DNA of 64,000 nucleotides from Anaerofustis stercorihominis (GTDB lineage Bacteria; Bacillota; Clostridia; Eubacteriales; Anaerofustaceae): NCBI RefSeq assembly GCF_024623185.1, contig NZ_JANJZK010000008.1, positions 1 to 64,000 of the forward strand, read 5' to 3'. Shown piece by piece: positions 19,206 to 28,075 of this stretch (position 1 is its first letter; each line of letters starts with the position of its first letter). The notes under the pieces were generated by a model. It saw only the letters and a program-made list of their open reading frames with translations, ran no database searches and was not told where the DNA came from. The position numbers and the translations under genes were made by a program.

Positions 19206-19250
19206 ACCTCCAAACTCAAGTATCTTACTTATACTTATTCGCTTGGAGGT
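19206..19250 (-). promoter_or_regulatory. Leader hairpin masking the spoIVA ribosome binding site
   Basis: On the minus strand, ACCTCCAA (19243-19250) is an exact 8-base complement of TTGGAGGT (19206-19213), which holds the GGAGG site of spoIVA. The loop is 29 bases. The leader is only about 60 bases long, between the der stop and the spoIVA start. Folding would block initiation, so translation may be switched by transcript start point, temperature or a bound factor. Confidence 0.5.
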
Positions 19251-19260
19251 GAAAATATCA

Positions 19261-20580
19261 TTAATTTTCTTGTTTTTTTCTATAAATTAATTTTATCGGG
19301 CTTCCGAGGAAGGTAAAAGCTTCCCTGATTTTATTTGTAAGGTATCTGGAATATGCGTCCTGTTCCAGTTCCGGTTCGTTTACGAATATTACGAAAGTAG
19401 GAGGTGCCGTTGAAACCTGTGAAGAATAAAATATCTTCATTCTCCTCGTTCCCTTTGACGGAGGATTATTCATCATCACCGCATCGCCCATTATTTCGTT
19501 TAAAAGTCCCGTCGTTATCCTCTTTCCGTACTCGGTAAGTACTTCTTCTATAAGAGGCATAAGCTTATGAGTCCTTTTCTTTTCCGTTGCACTGATAAAT
19601 AATATAGGTGCGAAGTCAAGGAAATAAAGTGAACTCCTTACTTTCTTTTCCATGTCTTTCATGGTATTGGTTTCCTTTTCCACCAAGTCCCATTTGTTTA
19701 TTACTATGATTACCGCTTTATATCTGTCTTTGATAAGTCCGGCTATCTTTACGTCCTGGTCGGTAACTCCTTCCATGGCGTCTATCATTAAAAGGCATAT
19801 GTCCGCTCTTTCTATGGCACCTATGGCTCTTATGGTAGAATAATGCTCTATATCGTCGTATATCTTCGCTTTTCTTCTTATCCCCGCTGTATCTATAAGG
19901 GTATAATTCTTCCCTTCATAATTGAATATGGTATCTATGGCGTCTCTTGTCGTTCCGGAAATATTACTTACTATAACTCTGTTTTCCCCGAGAAGTGTAT
20001 TGACCAGGCTGGATTTTCCCGCATTCGGTTTTCCCACAACTGCGATCTTTGTTCTCTCTTCTTCTTCGATACCTTTTTTGTTTTCGGGGAAATGTTTTAC
20101 CACTTCATCCAGAAGATCTCCGAAACCCAGTGCATGCTCCGCACTTATCCCTATAGGCTCACCGAGGGCTAGGTCATAAAATTCGTATCTCAGATAATCT
20201 ATATCGAAAGAATCGATTTTATTTACCGCAAGGACGCATGGTTTCCCGCTTTTTCTTATCATCGTTGCAACTTCTCTGTCGGAAGCGGTTACTCCCGCTC
20301 TTCCGTCCACTACAAGCACTATTACGTCCGCCATATCTATTGCAAGGTTTGCCTGTCTCTTCATTTGTTTTAATATAATATCGTCGCTTTTAGGCTCTAT
20401 ACCGCCGGTGTCTATTAGAAAGAAACTGTTTCCCGACCAAGACGTATCTGTTATTATCCTGTCTCTGGTCACTCCGGGAGTATCCTCTACTATAGAAATC
20501 CTTTTTCCGGATATTTTATTGAAAAGCGTTGATTTTCCCGTATTTGGTCTTCCTATTAATGCAACAAAAGGTTCTCTCAT
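19261..20580 (-). CDS. der: Ribosome-assembly GTPase Der
   Basis: Der (EngA) is an essential GTPase with two tandem G domains that helps mature the 50S ribosomal subunit. The 439-residue length is typical. The first G domain has GRPNTGKSTLFNK (about residue 8), DTPGVTRD and NKID. The second has GKPNAGKSSLVNTLLG (about residue 175), DTAGIRRK and NKWD. A KH-like RNA-binding domain ends the protein (KIFYSSQVSTAPPTFVIFVN). The start lies 11 bases after the rqcH stop, so the two are co-transcribed. Confidence 0.97.
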   Translation of the reverse strand: MREPFVALIGRPNTGKSTLFNKISGKRISIVEDTPGVTRDRIITDTSWSGNSFFLIDTGGIEPKSDDIILKQMKRQANLAIDMADVIVLVVDGRAGVTASDREVATMIRKSGKPCVLAVNKIDSFDIDYLRYEFYDLALGEPIGISAEHALGFGDLLDEVVKHFPENKKGIEEEERTKIAVVGKPNAGKSSLVNTLLGENRVIVSNISGTTRDAIDTIFNYEGKNYTLIDTAGIRRKAKIYDDIEHYSTIRAIGAIERADICLLMIDAMEGVTDQDVKIAGLIKDRYKAVIIVINKWDLVEKETNTMKDMEKKVRSSLYFLDFAPILFISATEKKRTHKLMPLIEEVLTEYGKRITTGLLNEIMGDAVMMNNPPSKGTRRMKIFYSSQVSTAPPTFVIFVNEPELEQDAYSRYLTNKIREAFTFLGSPIKLIYRKKQEN

Positions 20581-20591
20581 TTGTTTTCTCC

Positions 20592-22340
20592 TTAACTGCT
20601 TAGTTTATCTATCATTTTTATATCATTTTCACTCAGCGTTACTTCCACCGTTTCGTTGTTAGTGTATATCACTTTTCCTTCTTTCATCCCGCTGGGTTTC
20701 TTTACATATTTGATGTAAGCATAGTCCACGGGAACGTTTGAAGAGTTCTTGGCTTTTGAATAATATACACACAGTTTGCACGCCAGTTCCAATGCTTCAT
20801 TTGAGTATGTTCCGTTATTTGTCCTTATTATAACATGAGAAGAGGGGATATCCTTGGTATGGACCCATAAATCCGTTTTAAAAGCGAATTTTCTCGTTAA
20901 ATAATCGTTATCCAGTGAATTTCTTCCCACGTATATTTCATATCTGTCGCTTGTGGTAAATTTAAGCTTCTTAACCTTTTTAAGATTGTGCTTCTTCTTT
21001 TTCTTCTTTATATATCCAAGCTCTTCCATGACGCTTTTTATATCCTCTACTTCCGGATATGTCTTGGCTCTTTCCAGATAAAGAGATTGGGATTCGAGGA
21101 AATATACATTTTCTTCACCGTCTTTTATAAGTTTTTCAAGGTGTTTCTTTGAATTTTCAAGCTTTGTGTATTTCTTGAAATACTTATTTGCGTTTTCGCT
21201 GGGAGAAAGAGCGGGGTTTAGAGATATTGTAATATCTTCGTATGGTTCTTTGAAGAAGTTTTGCACGGTTATGCTTTTATCTCCTTTTTTTATAAGGTGA
21301 AGGTTAGAAAGAAGAAGCTGTCCTTTTATATTGTATTTCTCGCTTCCTTCGGCTTTTTCAAGGTCTTTTCTCCTAAGCTCCAGTTTATGCTGTTCTCTTG
21401 CAAGAGAACGGTTTATAAGGTTATAAACATCTTTATATACGACTTTTAACCTGTTTAGCCTGTCGATATCGTGATAGTACGTATCTATCATTCTTGACGG
21501 TGTATCAAAGGTCATCTTTTCCATGTCCTCGTATGAAGATATATCTATACAGACATAATCTTTATTGTTCCCGTCTTTTCTGTATAAGTTATATTTTAGT
21601 CTTTCGTCTAAACCGCTGAAATATTCTCTTATTCTCTTTATTATGTTTTCTATATCTTCTTTACTCAGTTCGTTTACTCCCGCATTATTATCTATATCGG
21701 GTACGGAAGTGATTTCGCTGAAGATTATAGGGCTTATGCCGTTGAATGTACTCATTAGCGCACTTTTTAAAGTCCTGTCGGAGTTACTTCTTATATTATC
21801 CATAGCGACGAATTCGTTGAAATCAAGAGGGTTCAGTCTGTCTTTTGTGGGATATTCATAGTCTATTTTAGGTATGACTTCTCTCATGAGTGGATTATCG
21901 GGTCTTATATGTTTTATTGAATCTATTATTTTCCCGCTTTCGTCGTCAATCAATATGAGGTTGGAATTCCTTCCCATGATTTCGGCTGTGAGCGTCAGGT
22001 TTTGATATTCTCCGAGAAGATTTATACTTTCAAAACGGATTTTTATTATCCTGTCGAATTCATATCCCTCTATATTTGTTATTACGGCTCCCGTAAGGTA
22101 TTTTCTAAGCAGCATACAAAAACCGTAAGGTTCGTTCATGGAAGCGTTGTAATCTTCTATGAAGTGCACCCTGGGAGTAGAGGAACCTGCGTTTATAAGT
22201 AACATTTGTTTGTCGCCGTCGAAAGTATGCAGGACTACTTCATACTTTGTGGGCATATATATTTTACTGACTTTACTTCCTTTTAGCTTACTGTTCAATT
22301 CTTTTATGATTGCGTAAGTTGTGATAGAATCAAAAGGCAT
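20592..22340 (-). CDS. rqcH: NFACT family protein, RqcH-type
   Basis: RqcH binds obstructed 50S subunits and adds C-terminal alanine tails to stalled nascent chains; older annotations call this family fibronectin-binding protein. The 582-residue protein starts with the NFACT-N pattern MPFDSITTYAIIKELN. It keeps the Asp-Arg pair in GYEFDRIIKIRFE (about residues 96-97) that defines functional RqcH. A helix-hairpin-helix and long charged coiled coil follow. The C-terminal NFACT-R domain includes VGRNSLDNDYLTRKFAFK and DLWVHTKDIPSSHVII. The gene heads a minus-strand operon with der. Assignment to the family is certain; RqcH activity is inferred from the Asp-Arg pair. Confidence 0.93.
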   Translation of the reverse strand: MPFDSITTYAIIKELNSKLKGSKVSKIYMPTKYEVVLHTFDGDKQMLLINAGSSTPRVHFIEDYNASMNEPYGFCMLLRKYLTGAVITNIEGYEFDRIIKIRFESINLLGEYQNLTLTAEIMGRNSNLILIDDESGKIIDSIKHIRPDNPLMREVIPKIDYEYPTKDRLNPLDFNEFVAMDNIRSNSDRTLKSALMSTFNGISPIIFSEITSVPDIDNNAGVNELSKEDIENIIKRIREYFSGLDERLKYNLYRKDGNNKDYVCIDISSYEDMEKMTFDTPSRMIDTYYHDIDRLNRLKVVYKDVYNLINRSLAREQHKLELRRKDLEKAEGSEKYNIKGQLLLSNLHLIKKGDKSITVQNFFKEPYEDITISLNPALSPSENANKYFKKYTKLENSKKHLEKLIKDGEENVYFLESQSLYLERAKTYPEVEDIKSVMEELGYIKKKKKKHNLKKVKKLKFTTSDRYEIYVGRNSLDNDYLTRKFAFKTDLWVHTKDIPSSHVIIRTNNGTYSNEALELACKLCVYYSKAKNSSNVPVDYAYIKYVKKPSGMKEGKVIYTNNETVEVTLSENDIKMIDKLSS

Positions 22341-22471
22341 TGTTTTCTCCTTACTTTTAGCATAGTCTAAATTATATATTAAAATTAATTTTATAGCAAA
22401 CTATATGAAGAAAATAATTGATAAATAATACCTTTTGTTTTATAATTGGAATACTTTGTTTAGGAGAGATT

Positions 22472-23035
22472 ATGGGGATATTAGAATTATCATTGATTGG
22501 AATAGGGCTTGCTATGGACGCTTTCGCGGTATCCATATGCAAAGGTCTCAATATGAGAAAAATAAATTACGTTCACGGGCTTATAACTGCGATGTTTTTC
22601 GGAGTGTTTCAGGCTGTGATGCCTCTTATAGGCTTCTTCCTCGGAAGGCAATTCAGTACATATATAACCACCGTGGACCACTGGATAACTTTCATACTTC
22701 TCGCCTTTATCGGAGGCAAGATGATATACGAAGCACTCAGTGATAATGAAGAATGCGAAACTTGCTCCGCAGGGCTTGATATAAAGGAACTACTTCTTAT
22801 GGCTGTCGCAACCAGTATAGACGCACTTGCCGTGGGTGTTACATTTGCATTTTTAGACGTATCCATATTTTCATCGGTTTTGATTATAGGCGTTATTACT
22901 TTCGTGATTTCTTTTATAGGCGTTATAATCGGGAATATATTCGGGAGCAAATACAAGGAAAAAGCGGAAGTGTTCGGAGGTGTCATACTTATACTAATAG
23001 GTCTTAAAATACTCTTGGAAGCTCTCTTTTTTTAG
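22472..23035 (+). CDS. mntP: Manganese efflux pump MntP
   Basis: MntP is a six-helix membrane exporter that protects cells from excess manganese. The 187-residue product has two related three-helix halves with the conserved Asp motifs GIGLAMDAFAVSICKG and ATSIDALAVGVTFAFL. The ATG at 22472 is chosen because AGGAGA lies eight bases upstream and the protein then begins at the family start (MGILELSLIGIG). An upstream in-frame ATG at 22418 adds 18 unsupported residues. A Cys pair (ECETC) lies in the central loop. No yybP-ykoY manganese riboswitch was seen in the 130-base leader. A terminator overlaps the gene's 3' end. Confidence 0.9.
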   Translation: MGILELSLIGIGLAMDAFAVSICKGLNMRKINYVHGLITAMFFGVFQAVMPLIGFFLGRQFSTYITTVDHWITFILLAFIGGKMIYEALSDNEECETCSAGLDIKELLLMAVATSIDALAVGVTFAFLDVSIFSSVLIIGVITFVISFIGVIIGNIFGSKYKEKAEVFGGVILILIGLKILLEALFF

Positions 23036-23047
23036 GGGAGCTTTTTT
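23019..23047 (+). terminator. Intrinsic terminator overlapping the mntP stop
   Basis: AAGCTCTC (23019-23026) pairs with GGGGAGCTT (23035-23043), with one G-T pair, followed by T's. The 5' arm lies in the last codons of mntP. Confidence 0.75.
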
Positions 23048-23115
23048 CTTGAAGAAAACCGGGTATTGATATATATCGGCAGTATAAAATCTTATTAATC
23101 GAAAGAGGGGAAATC

Positions 23116-23832
23116 ATGAAGAAAAAGTTATTATTGTCGGTATTGGCATTGATGTTTTTACTTGTTTTTGTATCGGGCTGCGGTTCTTCGGATCAGGAAA
23201 AGCTTGCTAATGTTGAAAAATACATGAAAGAGGGTAACTATTCTGCTGCAAAGGCTGCAAAAGAAAGAAACTTTGATGATAAAGTCAATTATTATTTGGC
23301 GCAAAGTAAGTATTATATGGCACAGAATAAATATGGATATGCACTATATCAGCTTAATAAAGGAACGGAAGATACAAAGATAAAAAATGACGATGAAAAA
23401 GTCAAAAAACTGAAAGCGGAAATAAACAGTATTTTAAAAGAACATAAAAGTGAGATAGAAAAAATCAGAAAAGATGAAAGAGAATCCTATATAAAGCTAG
23501 TTAAAAAACTTGATAAAATACAAGAAAAAATAGATAAGGGGCTGGATGATTATTATAAGAGAGCTTCATCAAGAGCTAAGCTTTTAAGGCTATATAAAAA
23601 CTTAAAATATGATATGCCGGGTCACTTCATCAAGTGTGAAGGATATACTGATGAGTATAGAGAAGCTGACAGATATTACAGTTATGTAAAGAAAGAACAT
23701 AAGTATCTTGAAAAATTTTCTGAAAAGAATTCTTTTTTTGTGGAAGAAAAGCTTCTGAGATATCAGGAGTATGCAAAAGAACACAGAGAAAAATTTGAAG
23801 AACTAATAAAAGAAAGTCCGAAGTTATATTAA
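23116..23832 (+). CDS. Lipoprotein with long helical domain
   Basis: The 238-residue product has a type II signal peptide with lipobox VSGC (Cys about residue 22), so the mature protein should be lipid-anchored on the outer face of the membrane. The rest is soluble, very rich in Lys, Glu and Tyr and predicted to be almost all helix. The early part has a TPR-like look (ANVEKYMKEGNYSAAKAAKE, YYLAQSKYYMAQNKYGYAL), and the middle (EKIRKDERESYIKLVKKL) could form coiled coil. No family is recognised. AAGAGGGG precedes the ATG, and the gene is monocistronic with its own terminator. Confidence 0.7.
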   Translation: MKKKLLLSVLALMFLLVFVSGCGSSDQEKLANVEKYMKEGNYSAAKAAKERNFDDKVNYYLAQSKYYMAQNKYGYALYQLNKGTEDTKIKNDDEKVKKLKAEINSILKEHKSEIEKIRKDERESYIKLVKKLDKIQEKIDKGLDDYYKRASSRAKLLRLYKNLKYDMPGHFIKCEGYTDEYREADRYYSYVKKEHKYLEKFSEKNSFFVEEKLLRYQEYAKEHREKFEELIKESPKLY

Positions 23833-23836
23833 ATAC

Positions 23837-23880
23837 AAAGAACATATCATTTCCAAATAAAAGAAAGATATGTTCTTTTT
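23837..23880 (+). terminator. Intrinsic terminator after the lipoprotein gene
   Basis: AAAGAACATATC (23837-23848) pairs with GATATGTTCTTT, followed by T's. The 18-base loop is long but the stem is perfect. Confidence 0.8.
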
Positions 23881-23994
23881 GATTAGAAAAAATAACTAAA
23901 TGAAGATTAATAATTGACAAGTAGTTTTAATTTTGTTACATTTATAAATGTAAAGGTTTATAAAGATTTTATTTTTTTAGTTGTGGAGGAAAAT

Positions 23995-24753
23995 ATGTAC
24001 AAAGAACAAAGACAGGAAGCAATTTTGCAGTATGTATATGAAAAAAAGGAAGCAAGCGTAAAAGAATTGTCCGAAATGCTTGATGTTTCGAATGTGACCA
24101 TAAGAAAAGATTTGATAGAGCTTGCAAAAATGGGAAAGGTCTTAAAGACTCACGGAGGGGCTACTTCCGTTGAAAGTATCCTTTCTACGGAAACTCCACA
24201 TTATCAAAAAGACAAAACGTTCAGAGAAGAAAAAGAAAGAATAGGCAAAGCCGCAGCCAAACTCGTGGAAGAGGGGAATACCATAATAATAGACAGCGGC
24301 TCCACTCCTTATCATGTGGTTCCCAATATTTTGGATAAAGAAGTAATGGTCATCACAAACGATGTAAAAATCGCATACAAACTTGCCCTTGATTCAAAGG
24401 CAAAGGTTTTGGTCGCGGGAGGATATATTGAAAAATCGGTATTTTCACTTCTCGGTCCCACTTCGGAAAGCCTGTTTGAAAACACTCATGCCGACCTTGC
24501 TTTCATAGGTCTGGACGGAATGGATATAGAGTACGGAGCAAGCGTAAAGTCTTTTACTGAAATGCCGGTAAAACAAGCTATGATAAGGAACGCCGATAAA
24601 GTCGCGGCAGTCATGGACTCATCTAAGCTAAAGCAGAAAATGCTGGTTAAATTTGCGGAAGTAGAGGATTTTGACTACATAATAACAAATCAAATGGACG
24701 AAGAAGATAAGAAAGCCTATGAAGAAAAAGGCGTTGAGGTTATCATTGCTTAA
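23995..24753 (+). CDS. DeoR-family transcriptional regulator
   Basis: The 252-residue protein has the DeoR layout: an N-terminal winged helix-turn-helix (RQEAILQYVYEKKEASVKEL, then DVSNVTIRKDLIEL and KTHGGA) and a C-terminal sugar-phosphate sensing domain (IIIDSGSTPYHVVPNI, ITNDVKIAYKLA, AFIGLDGMDIEYG). The ATG at 23995 follows GTGGAGGA and matches the usual DeoR start; an upstream in-frame start would add 27 residues rich in Phe and Val. Such proteins repress sugar or polyol operons and respond to a phosphorylated intermediate. The dihydroxyacetone kinase genes begin about 0.5 kb downstream on the same strand and are plausible targets, but no operator was identified. Confidence 0.9.
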   Translation: MYKEQRQEAILQYVYEKKEASVKELSEMLDVSNVTIRKDLIELAKMGKVLKTHGGATSVESILSTETPHYQKDKTFREEKERIGKAAAKLVEEGNTIIIDSGSTPYHVVPNILDKEVMVITNDVKIAYKLALDSKAKVLVAGGYIEKSVFSLLGPTSESLFENTHADLAFIGLDGMDIEYGASVKSFTEMPVKQAMIRNADKVAAVMDSSKLKQKMLVKFAEVEDFDYIITNQMDEEDKKAYEEKGVEVIIA

Positions 24754-24754
24754 T

Positions 24755-24779
24755 AAAAGACCTAAAACTAGGTCTTTTT
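24755..24779 (+). terminator. Intrinsic terminator after the DeoR gene
   Basis: AAAAGACCT (24755-24763) pairs with AGGTCTTTT (24770-24778). It follows the stop codon directly. Confidence 0.85.
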
Positions 24780-25038
24780 ATTTATAATATTTATCGGTTA
24801 AATCCTCTAATTTATAAATAAACTTATCTATTGTTTTATTATTTCTATGGTTATACATTCTAAATTCAAGTATTTATTTCTCCGTAAAATCTTCAGTATC
24901 AGAGAAATTATAAGAAGGGCTATTTTTATATAACTGTGTCAATATAACAAAAGGTGGATTTAAAATATCTATGTTTCGGCTAATCTGTAAAAATGATTTT
25001 AATTTTAATAACTTAATAATTTTTTCAATTAAAGTACT
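24778..25038 (-). pseudogene. Decayed minus-strand gene, 3' part
   Basis: A minus-strand frame reads through about 87 codons with one internal TAA and ends in TAA within the DeoR terminator. Stretches such as STLIEKIIKLLKLKSFLQIS, ILNPPFVILTQLYKNSPSYN and HRNNKTIDKFIYKLEDLTDK have normal protein composition, unlike the neighbouring AT-rich frames. Beyond 25038 the reading continues in another frame (ITDYYKK) across an A6 run, suggesting a homopolymer lesion. No start site remains. The family is not recognised. Confidence 0.45.
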
Positions 25039-25228
25039 TTTTTATAATAGTCAGTAATTTTATATCAATATTGTTTTAAAAACATTATTGATTTTATTTG
25101 ATGGGTTTCTTCTTTAAATATTTATATCTTTAAGATTTTTATTTATTATATCCTAGGGGAAGCTTAAAAATAAATGTTATGTTTTACTATTTGATGAAAT
25201 ATCAATATCAAATTTATCATCTTAACTT

Positions 25229-25257
25229 TTGAGAAAATTTATAAGGTATGATATACT
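25229..25257 (+). promoter_or_regulatory. Promoter of the dhaKL operon
   Basis: TTGAGA (25229-25234) and TATACT (25252-25257) are 17 bases apart, just before the AAGGAGG site of dhaK. The rest of 25039-25228 shows no feature. Confidence 0.65.
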
Positions 25258-25278
25258 GATTAAAAAGGAGGTTTCTTT

Positions 25279-26271
25279 ATGAAAAAATTTATCAATAAAC
25301 CTGAGAACGTTGAAAACGAGATGTTAGACGGGATAGCGAAAATGCACCCGGAATATGTAAAGAGACTGGATGGTCTTGATGTGATAGTAAGGAGCGAAAA
25401 GAAAAAAGATAAAGTCGCTTTGATAAGTGGAGGAGGAAGCGGACATGAACCCGCACATGCGGGATATGTGGGGTATGGTATGCTCGACGGTGCGGTTGCG
25501 GGACCCGTATTCACTTCTCCTACTCCCGACCAAATCTATGAAGCGGTGAAAGCGGTGGATGACGGTAAGGGGACTTTGCTCGTAATAAAGAACTATACCG
25601 GAGATATAATGAATTTCGATATGGCGGCTGAAATGGCAGCTATGGAAGGCATAGAAGTGGAACAAGTAGTCGTAAACGACGATGTTGCCGTAAAGGACAG
25701 CCTTTATACGACAGGCAGAAGAGGAGTTGCGGGGACAGTATTCGTACATAAAATCGCGGGAGCTGCCGCAGAAGAAGGCAGAAGTTTAAAAGAAGTAAAA
25801 GAAGTTGCAGAAAAAGTTATCGCAAATGTAAGGACAATGGGCGTTGCAATCTCTCCTTGTACCGTTCCTGCGGCGGGCAAACCCGGCTTTGAAATAAACG
25901 ATGATGAAATGGAAGTGGGTATAGGTATCCACGGAGAACCGGGGACACATAAAGAAAAACTTACCACTGCGGACGAAATCACAGCTCATTTGCTTGAGTG
26001 CATATTAAAGGATATAGACTTTGAAGGAAGCGAAGTGGCGGTGATGATAAACGATTCGGGAGCTACTCCTTTAATGGAACTATATATAGTAGGAAATAAA
26101 GTATCCGATATATTAAAGGAAAAGGGAATAAAGGTATATAAAAACTTTGTAGGACATTATATGACCTCCATAGAAATGGCGGGATTTTCAATAAGCTTAC
26201 TAAAGCTTGATGATGAACTAAAACAATTATTGGACGCAAAAGCCGATACAGTAGGGTTCAAGACATTATAA
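25279..26271 (+). CDS. dhaK: PTS-type dihydroxyacetone kinase subunit K
   Basis: DhaK binds dihydroxyacetone covalently through a histidine, and DhaL-ADP passes it phosphate from DhaM. The 330-residue length and the N-terminal KKFINKPENVENEMLDGIAK are typical. The glycine-rich substrate loop ALISGGGSGHEPAHAGYVG (about residues 50-68) and the later GIGIHGEPGTH, whose His is the expected hemiaminal residue, are intact. AAGGAGG precedes the ATG. The dhaL gene follows after ten bases. It is the first gene of a dhaKL operon involved in glycerol or DHA catabolism. Confidence 0.96.
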   Translation: MKKFINKPENVENEMLDGIAKMHPEYVKRLDGLDVIVRSEKKKDKVALISGGGSGHEPAHAGYVGYGMLDGAVAGPVFTSPTPDQIYEAVKAVDDGKGTLLVIKNYTGDIMNFDMAAEMAAMEGIEVEQVVVNDDVAVKDSLYTTGRRGVAGTVFVHKIAGAAAEEGRSLKEVKEVAEKVIANVRTMGVAISPCTVPAAGKPGFEINDDEMEVGIGIHGEPGTHKEKLTTADEITAHLLECILKDIDFEGSEVAVMINDSGATPLMELYIVGNKVSDILKEKGIKVYKNFVGHYMTSIEMAGFSISLLKLDDELKQLLDAKADTVGFKTL

Positions 26272-26281
26272 GGAGGGTTTT

Positions 26282-26896
26282 ATGACTAAAGAAAAACTAA
26301 TTAAACTTATAAATGATATTGCGGATAAAATAGAAGAGAATAAAGATTATCTTACCGATTTGGACAGTGCCATAGCCGACGGCGACCATGGGATAAACAT
26401 GGCGAGAGGATTTTCGGCGGTAAAGGAAAAACTTAGAACTGTTGAAGATAAAGACTGCGGTACTATCCTTAAAACTGTAGGTATGACGTTAGTTTCCACC
26501 GTAGGGGGAGCTGCGGGACCTTTATACGGTACGGCTTTCATGAAAGCGGGAATGGCAGTACAGGGAAAAGAAGAAATAAGCGGTGAAGATTTTATCAAGA
26601 TGATGGAAGAAGCCATAAACGGAGTGAAGATGAGAGGAAAATCGGAAGCGGGAGAAAAGACTATGCTTGATTCTATGATACCTGCTTACGACGCCTTTAA
26701 GGAAGGACTTAACGGCGGAGCAAAATCGGCAATGGAAAAAGCTTTGAAAGCTTCAGCTGACGGAGTGGAATACACGAAGACCATAAAAGCCACGAAGGGA
26801 AGAGCTTCTTATATAGGAGATCGAAGCATCGGTCATCAGGACCCGGGGGCTACTTCTTTTACTTATATTATGGAATGCATAAATGATATTATTTAA
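26282..26896 (+). CDS. dhaL: Dihydroxyacetone kinase subunit L
   Basis: DhaL carries a tightly bound ADP that is rephosphorylated by DhaM and passes the phosphate to DHA on DhaK. The 204-residue length is typical. The magnesium-binding Asp cluster appears in LDSAIADGDHGINMARGF (about residues 24-41), followed by VGGAAGPLYGTAFMKAG and the C-terminal GRASYIGDRSIGHQDPGATS. The start follows AAGGAGG ten bases after dhaK. A terminator follows, so dhaM is in a separate unit. Confidence 0.96.
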   Translation: MTKEKLIKLINDIADKIEENKDYLTDLDSAIADGDHGINMARGFSAVKEKLRTVEDKDCGTILKTVGMTLVSTVGGAAGPLYGTAFMKAGMAVQGKEEISGEDFIKMMEEAINGVKMRGKSEAGEKTMLDSMIPAYDAFKEGLNGGAKSAMEKALKASADGVEYTKTIKATKGRASYIGDRSIGHQDPGATSFTYIMECINDII

Positions 26897-26902
26897 AATG
26901 AG

Positions 26903-26934
26903 ACCCCATAGTAAACTATGGGGTTATTTTTTTT
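26903..26934 (+). terminator. Intrinsic terminator after dhaL
   Basis: ACCCCATAGT (26903-26912) and ACTATGGGGT (26915-26924) form a near-continuous palindrome, followed by a T-rich run. Confidence 0.85.
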
Positions 26935-27262
26935 GTTTTGGTATATTTTTATGTAAAATTTTATTTATAGCTTAGGTTGTTTTGATTTTTATTTATATAT
27001 TTTTAATTCGGTAATTGTTCTTATTCTGATATTTGAATTGAAGAAAATAAATCAGATTTTTCTATTCTTAAAAGGATATGATTTCTATTTGGTCGATTTG
27101 TTTATAATTTTCATAGTAACGTTTTTTATAATAATAATGTGTTTATGGATATTAACGATTATTTTTATATGAGATTGAATATTATTATGTTTGGTAAGTA
27201 TTTAACAATTAGGTATTTATGATATAATGATAAAAAATAATTTAGTAAACGGAGAAGAAGAT
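26935..27262. other. AT-rich dhaL-dhaM spacer
   Basis: No gene is supported. A stop-free, very hydrophobic plus-strand frame (about 26995-27175) lacks a start codon and ribosome binding site and is what AT-rich DNA gives by chance. The dhaM promoter probably lies near its 3' end (TATAAT at 27222-27227). Confidence 0.4.
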
Positions 27263-27640
27263 ATGTTAGGAATGGTAATAGTATCACACAGCGAAAAGAT
27301 AGCTGAGGGAGTAAAGGAACTTGCACTTCAGATGGCAAAGGACGTAAATATAGTTCCTGCGGGGGGACTTGGTGACGGGAGTATCGGTACAGACCTTGAA
27401 AAGATAATGAATGGGATAAATGAAGCGGACAGCGGAGAGGGTGTTATCGTACTTATGGATCTCGGAAGTGCGGTGATGACGACGGAAATGGCGATAGATA
27501 TGGTTGAAAATAAAGTAACTATGATAGACGGTCCCGTAGTTGAAGGTAGCATTGCCGCAGCAGTGACTATCATGAGCGGAGGAAGTATCGAAGATATAAA
27601 AAAGGCTGTGGATGAATGCAAGACTATAAGTAAGTTTTAG
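27263..27640 (+). CDS. dhaM: PTS-dependent dihydroxyacetone kinase phosphotransferase DhaM
   Basis: DhaM is an EIIA-mannose-like protein that takes phosphate from HPr and passes it to DhaL-ADP. The 125-residue protein is the short single-domain form, without the fused HPr and EI-like domains seen in E. coli. The phosphorylated His lies in VIVSHSEKIAEGV (about residue 9), and GDGSIGTDLEKI and VLMDLGSAVMTTEMA are family blocks. The ATG at 27263 is chosen because GGAGAAG lies upstream and the start matches the family; an upstream ATG at 27227 adds 12 residues. It must use a separate HPr, such as the one encoded at 41655. Confidence 0.93.
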   Translation: MLGMVIVSHSEKIAEGVKELALQMAKDVNIVPAGGLGDGSIGTDLEKIMNGINEADSGEGVIVLMDLGSAVMTTEMAIDMVENKVTMIDGPVVEGSIAAAVTIMSGGSIEDIKKAVDECKTISKF

Positions 27641-27722
27641 CTTTCTTTAATTTTTAATTTGGGATTTATATTATGATTTGTTATCAAAGACAGAGAAAAA
27701 TAGAATAAAAAATATAAAGCTT

Positions 27723-27748
27723 AAAAAAGACCTTATGGTCTTTTTTTT
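27723..27748 (+). terminator. Intrinsic terminator after dhaM
   Basis: AAAAAAGACC pairs with GGTCTTTTTT around a TTAT loop, followed by T's. Confidence 0.88.
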
Positions 27749-27873
27749 ATGTAATTATGCGGGGTAAAAAATAATAAATGCTGTATTGAATGATTAAGAT
27801 AATGGAGTCTAAAAAGCAAATGTAAAAATTCGGGATTTGTGTCGTTCGTATTTTAATCGCGGTATTTGAGTTA

Positions 27874-27910
27874 GGGGCGCGGAATCTGCCGAAGGCAGGC
27901 GTAGTGCCCC
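27874..27910 (+). repeat. 37-bp GC-rich palindromic repeat, copy 3 (CTGCC type)
   Basis: Identical over all 37 bases to copy 1. It lies alone in the 430-base dhaM-metK spacer, about 165 bases before the SAM riboswitch. Nothing else was seen in that spacer. Confidence 0.92.
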
Positions 27911-28075
27911 GAGATAGCGGGAAGTATTGTTTTATATTTTTGTTTTAGCATATATGTTTTTTATTGTATATTATATCTAAATTTATAAAAGATGATAATT
28001 ATATTATATATCGACAATTATCTTGCTTTTCTGTATACAGTATGTTAATATTTTAAAGTAAATTACAATGAAATA

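Noticed and set aside
22341-22471. Possible manganese (yybP-ykoY) riboswitch before mntP
   Set aside because: No yybP-ykoY core motifs were found in the 130-base leader.
26995-27175. Hydrophobic plus-strand frame between dhaL and dhaM
   Set aside because: No start codon or ribosome binding site, and the composition is that expected from translating AT-rich DNA.
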